Assembly: GCA_023442085.1 (NCBI GenBank)
Contig: JAEZMT010000250.1
Coordinates: 1 to 7,830 of the forward strand
Length of the DNA: 7,830 bases
Source of the DNA: Pseudomonadota bacterium
GTDB lineage: Bacteria; Pseudomonadota; Alphaproteobacteria; Rhizobiales; Xanthobacteraceae
Direction of reading: 5' to 3'
Positions 5,211 through 7,830 of the stretch are shown here, piece by piece. A program made the translations under genes and the position numbers. Numbering within the stretch: position 1 is the first letter of the stretch; every line of letters starts with the position of its first letter. The notes under the pieces are model-generated. The model searched no databases, was not told where the DNA came from, and saw nothing but the letters and a program-made list of their open reading frames with translations.

Positions 5211-6458
5211 ATGCTCGCGAAGTCTCCATCGCTGACATCTGGGCGCTCCGGCCGGGCCTCGGCGGAGGCGCGGGGCGCGACGCCCGGGGCCGCGGCCGCC
5301 CGCACCGTCTTCCTGAACGACACGACGCTCCGCGACGGTGAGCAGGCGCCGGGCGTCGCCTTCACCCGGCGGGAGAAGATCGAGATCGCCGAGGCGCTCG
5401 CCGCCGCTGGCGTGCCGGAGATCGAGGCCGGCACTCCCGCCATGGGCGACGAGGAGATCGAGACGCTGCGCTCCATCGTCTCCCTCAAGCTGCCGCTCCG
5501 GGTCGCCGCCTGGTGCCGGATGAGCGAGGAAGACCTCTTCGCGGCGGTCTCCGCCGGGGTCAGCTACGTCAACCTCTCCATCCCCACCTCCGACCGCCAG
5601 CTTCGGGGCAAGCTGAACCGCGACCGCGACTGGGCGCTGGCGGCCCTCAAGCACGTGGCGACTCTGGCCACGAAGCTCGGCTTCACCGTCGCCATCGGCT
5701 GCGAGGATGCGTCCCGTGCCGATCCGGACTTTCTGTGCCGCGTGGCCGAGGTGGCGCGGGAGGCGGGGGCCTTCCGCCTGCGCCTCGCCGACACGCTGGG
5801 CGTCCTCGACCCCTTCTCCACCTATGCGCTGGTGCGCCGGGTGGCCAATGCGACGGACCTCGAAATCGAGTTTCACGCCCACGACGATCTCGGCCTTGCC
5901 ACCGCCAACACGCTCGCTGCCGTCACCGGCGGCGCCCGCCACGCCAGCGTGACCGTCGTCGGGCTCGGCGAGCGGGCCGGCAATGCGGCGCTGGAGGAGG
6001 TGGCCATCGCGCTGCGCCAGACCGCCCGCGCCGAATGCGGCATCGATCCGCGCGCGCTACGCCCGCTGGCCGAGAAGGTGATGGCCGCCGCCGGCCGCGC
6101 CATGCCGCGCACCAAGGCCATCGTCGGCGAGGACGTGTTCACCCACGAGAGCGGTATCCACGTCGCCGGCCTGTTGAAGGATCGCGGCACCTACGAGGCG
6201 CTGAACCCCGAGCTGCTCGGCCGTTCCCACCGCGTGGTGCTGGGCAAGCATTCGGGCCTTGCCGCCGTGTCCAAGGCCCTCGCCGACGAGGGCCTGGCGG
6301 TGGACGAGGCGCGCGGCCGGGCCATCCTCGCGCGGGTCCGCGACTTCTCGGTGCGCACCAAGGAGACGGTGACGCCGCAGGTGCTCCGCCGCTTCTACGA
6401 AGACAGCTTCACCGAAGAGGCGCTGAAGCGCCGCCACGCCGCCGTGATGGGAGCCTGA
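5211..6458 (+). CDS. nifV: Homocitrate synthase NifV
   Basis: NifV condenses acetyl-CoA with 2-oxoglutarate to homocitrate, the organic ligand of FeMo-cofactor. From the chosen ATG the protein has 415 residues. After an Ala/Gly/Arg/Ser-rich extension of about 30 residues, the alpha-isopropylmalate/homocitrate synthase TIM barrel starts with LNDTTLRDGEQAPG (D37 as metal ligand, R41 and E44 catalytic). It continues with FHAHDDLGLATANTLAA (metal ligands H222 and H224), GLGERAGNAALEE (N258) and the C-terminal THESGIHVAG segment (H312, H317). Its length without a LeuA-type regulatory domain and its place before cysE and nifW support NifV over isopropylmalate synthase. A reading frame stays open up to 5091, but that ATG lies upstream of the sigma54 promoter, so 5211 is preferred. 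The gene opens a NifA-controlled operon. Confidence 0.94.
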   Translation: MLAKSPSLTSGRSGRASAEARGATPGAAAARTVFLNDTTLRDGEQAPGVAFTRREKIEIAEALAAAGVPEIEAGTPAMGDEEIETLRSIVSLKLPLRVAAWCRMSEEDLFAAVSAGVSYVNLSIPTSDRQLRGKLNRDRDWALAALKHVATLATKLGFTVAIGCEDASRADPDFLCRVAEVAREAGAFRLRLADTLGVLDPFSTYALVRRVANATDLEIEFHAHDDLGLATANTLAAVTGGARHASVTVVGLGERAGNAALEEVAIALRQTARAECGIDPRALRPLAEKVMAAAGRAMPRTKAIVGEDVFTHESGIHVAGLLKDRGTYEALNPELLGRSHRVVLGKHSGLAAVSKALADEGLAVDEARGRAILARVRDFSVRTKETVTPQVLRRFYEDSFTEEALKRRHAAVMGA

Positions 6459-6461
6459 CCC

Positions 6462-7241
6462 ATGATCATGGGAAGCCCGAAGTGGCATGGCAGCGAAGTG
6501 CCCCTCGCCGCGGTCTCACCGGCGAATGCGCCGGCGGCCTCCTTCACGGTCTGGCAGCTCATCCGGGAGGATGTGAACTGCGTGAAGGCGCGCGACCCGG
6601 CGGCGCGGCACACGTTCGAGATCGTGCTGACCTATCCCGGTGTCCACGCCATCATCTGGCATCGCCTGGCCAGCCGGCTGTGGCGGCGGGGGGTGAAGTT
6701 CCCGGCCCGCTTCCTGTCCTGGCTCGGGCGTTTCCTGACCAATGTGGACATCCATCCCGGCGCCACCATCGGCCGGCGCTTCTTCATCGATCACGGCGCC
6801 TGCGTGGTGATCGGCGAAACGGCCGAGATCGGCGACGATGTCACACTCTACCACGGCGTGACCCTGGGCGGCACGTCGTGGACGGCGGGCAAGCGCCATC
6901 CCACCTTGCGCGATGGCGTGCTGGTGGGGGCCGGCGCCAAGATCCTCGGGCCGATCACGGTGGGGGCCGGCTGCCGGGTCGGCGCCAATTCGGTGGTGAT
7001 CGAGGACGTTCCGCCCGCCATGACGGTGGTCGGCATTCCCGGCCGGGTGGTGAAGCCCACCTCCGACCGCCGCAAGCTCGGCGATGGCCGCATCGACCTT
7101 GAGCACCATCTCATGCCCGATCCGGTGGGCGAGGCCATCGTCTCCCTGCTGGACCGGATCGAGTTTCTCGAAGCCCGCCTCACGCACCTTCAGGGCGAGC
7201 GCCAGCGCGGCCGGCCGGCGAGCGCGGACGAGGCGGCCTGA
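6462..7241 (+). CDS. cysE: Serine O-acetyltransferase (CysE; NifP-like)
   Basis: This 259-aa enzyme transfers acetyl from acetyl-CoA to L-serine, giving O-acetylserine for cysteine synthesis. After a short helical segment (TFEIVLTYPGVHAIIWHRLA), a left-handed beta-helix of hexapeptide repeats runs from about residue 95 to 195. It includes IHPGATIG, the catalytic D110-H111 in DHGACVVIGE, YHGVTLGGT (H131) and GAGAKILGPITVGAGCRVGANSVV. This is the short form lacking much of the N-terminal helical domain of E. coli CysE. The C-terminal part (SLLDRIEFLEARLTHLQGE) looks coiled-coil forming. It starts 3 nt after nifV, with GGGAG 8 nt before the ATG. A second ATG at 6468 is possible but badly spaced. 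A nif-linked copy (nifP in Azotobacter) is thought to boost cysteine supply for Fe-S clusters, so the housekeeping cysE is probably elsewhere. Confidence 0.92.
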   Translation: MIMGSPKWHGSEVPLAAVSPANAPAASFTVWQLIREDVNCVKARDPAARHTFEIVLTYPGVHAIIWHRLASRLWRRGVKFPARFLSWLGRFLTNVDIHPGATIGRRFFIDHGACVVIGETAEIGDDVTLYHGVTLGGTSWTAGKRHPTLRDGVLVGAGAKILGPITVGAGCRVGANSVVIEDVPPAMTVVGIPGRVVKPTSDRRKLGDGRIDLEHHLMPDPVGEAIVSLLDRIEFLEARLTHLQGERQRGRPASADEAA

Positions 7242-7280
7242 CAGTGCGGACTTGAGCTGATCGACAGGAGAAAGAGCGAC

Positions 7281-7622
7281 ATGTCCATCATCGACAAGCT
7301 GAAGTCCCTGGGCAGCGCCGAGGAGTTCTTCGAGGTGCTGCAGGTGGAGTACCAGCCCGAGGTGCTGCAGGTGCTGCGCCTGCACATCCTGCGGCGCATG
7401 GGCCAGTACCTCGTCTCGGCCGAGTTCGACGGCATGAGCGAGGACGAGATTTATGCCGCCGCCCAGACCATGCTGGGGCAGGCCTATGAGGACTTCATCA
7501 AGTCCAATCCCATGGCGGAGCGGGTGTTCAAGGTGCTGAAGGAGCACGATCCGAACCGTCCGGCGACCCCCGCCGCCAAACCCGCCTTCGTCCAGCTCGG
7601 TTCGCTGAAGACCGGAAGCTGA
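7281..7622 (+). CDS. nifW: Nitrogenase-stabilizing/protective protein NifW
   Basis: This 113-aa protein has the NifW family pattern: a helical N-terminus (IIDKLKSLGSAEEFFEVLQVEY) and a middle LHILRRMGQYL followed by YEDFIKSNPMAERVFKVLKEH. Its length is normal for the family. NifW binds the MoFe protein and is reported to help its maturation or protect it from oxygen; the exact mechanism is unsettled. It lies 39 nt after cysE, with AGGAG ending 10 nt before the ATG, and no separate promoter is visible, so it should be cotranscribed with nifV and cysE. The tail after about residue 90 (PNRPATPAAKPAF) is probably disordered. Inverted repeats and T-tracts follow at once. Confidence 0.93.
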   Translation: MSIIDKLKSLGSAEEFFEVLQVEYQPEVLQVLRLHILRRMGQYLVSAEFDGMSEDEIYAAAQTMLGQAYEDFIKSNPMAERVFKVLKEHDPNRPATPAAKPAFVQLGSLKTGS

Positions 7623-7657
7623 GATCCTCTCGTCCCGCCCCTCCGCGCAGACATGCG

Positions 7658-7729
7658 GCAGGGGCCGGGGCCACCCTTCCGCCGGAGCACCCCGAAGGGC
7701 TCCGGCCGGCTGCCCTCTCCCTGCTTTTT
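7658..7729 (+). terminator. Composite terminator after nifW
   Basis: A perfect 8-bp stem, GCCGGAGC (7681-7688) with GCTCCGGC (7699-7706), closes a 10-nt loop. Outside it, GCAGGG (7658-7663) can pair with CCCTGC (7719-7724), and TTTTT (7725-7729) follows directly. The outer pairing next to the T-run gives the shape of an intrinsic terminator with a nested hairpin. It lies 36 nt after the nifW stop and would end the nifV-cysE-nifW transcript. I could not compute its folding energy. Confidence 0.55.
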
Positions 7730-7808
7730 GTTCGTTGATGTTGAGGTTGTTTTATTTTTTTCATCCGGCTGGTCGCTCGGCCGTGTGCGGGGAGAGGGCA
7801 GATTTTTT
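7711..7808 (+). terminator. Long-range inverted repeat ending in a T6 run
   Basis: TGCCCTCTCCC (7711-7721) is perfectly complementary to GGGAGAGGGCA (7790-7800), an 11-bp stem enclosing 68 nt, and TTTTTT follows at 7803-7808. The enclosed part includes the unusually T-rich stretch 7725-7761. The left arm overlaps the CCCTGC arm of the preceding terminator, so the two structures exclude each other. This may be a second, backup terminator or the 5' control element of the gene beyond the window. Confidence 0.4.
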
Positions 7809-7814
7809 GAAGGA

Positions 7815-7828
7815 CCGGCGCCCGCCGG
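7815..7828. repeat. Short GC hairpin at the right edge
   Basis: CCGGC (7815-7819) and GCCGG (7824-7828) make a 5-bp stem with a 4-nt loop. The window ends here, so its context cannot be judged. In DNA this rich in G+C such short stems are common. Confidence 0.2.
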
Positions 7829-7830
7829 CG

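Noticed and set aside
4941..5942. 333-codon minus-strand open frame overlapping nifV
   Set aside because: It is antisense to clear NifV coding sequence and to the nifV promoter, with low-complexity composition typical of shadow frames.
6516..7547. 343-codon minus-strand open frame overlapping cysE and nifW
   Set aside because: It is antisense to two well-identified genes and carries no recognisable domain.
1..7830. CRISPR array, tRNA, rRNA, insertion sequence or phage genes
   Set aside because: No regularly spaced direct repeats, cloverleaf-like segments, transposase motifs or terminal inverted repeats were seen on reading both strands.

Overview
The window is a high-GC (roughly two-thirds G+C) segment of a nitrogen-fixation (nif) region. 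Gene content, codon use and the NifH N-terminus fit an alphaproteobacterial diazotroph. A member of the Xanthobacteraceae (Xanthobacter/Azorhizobium type) is my best guess, but that is inference from nif gene order and composition, not a database match.

Layout. (1) Bases 1-106, minus strand: the first 35 codons of nifH, running off the left edge. (2) Bases 107-557: a divergent control region. It holds a near-consensus sigma54 promoter for nifH, two NifA-type TGT-N10-ACA sites, a perfect FNR/FixK-type palindrome and a second, weaker sigma54 promoter facing right. (3) Bases 558-3914, plus strand: four tightly packed genes. These are a receiver-domain protein lacking its phospho-acceptor Asp, an ArsC-like nitrogenase-associated protein (NifO type), a 554-aa tandem nitroreductase/SagB-type flavoprotein, and a rhodanese-ankyrin fusion. 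(4) Bases 4007-4849: modD, a quinolinate phosphoribosyltransferase-like protein linked to molybdenum metabolism. (5) Bases 4850-5210: a second control region with two NifA sites and a consensus sigma54 promoter. (6) Bases 5211-7622: nifV, a serine acetyltransferase gene (cysE/nifP type) and nifW. (7) Bases 7623-7830: no gene, but strong inverted repeats and T-tracts consistent with transcription termination.

How the genes fit together. nifH encodes the Fe protein. nifV makes homocitrate for FeMo-cofactor, cysE/nifP raises the supply of O-acetylserine and so cysteine for Fe-S cluster assembly, and nifW helps MoFe protein maturation or protection. The left operon is less understood. Its ArsC-like, rhodanese and ModD members suggest sulfur, thiol and molybdenum handling, while the pseudo-receiver and the SagB-like flavoprotein have no assigned role in nitrogen fixation that I know of. 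Both main transcription units appear to be under NifA/sigma54 control, and the FNR/FixK box suggests an extra oxygen-responsive input at the nifH end.
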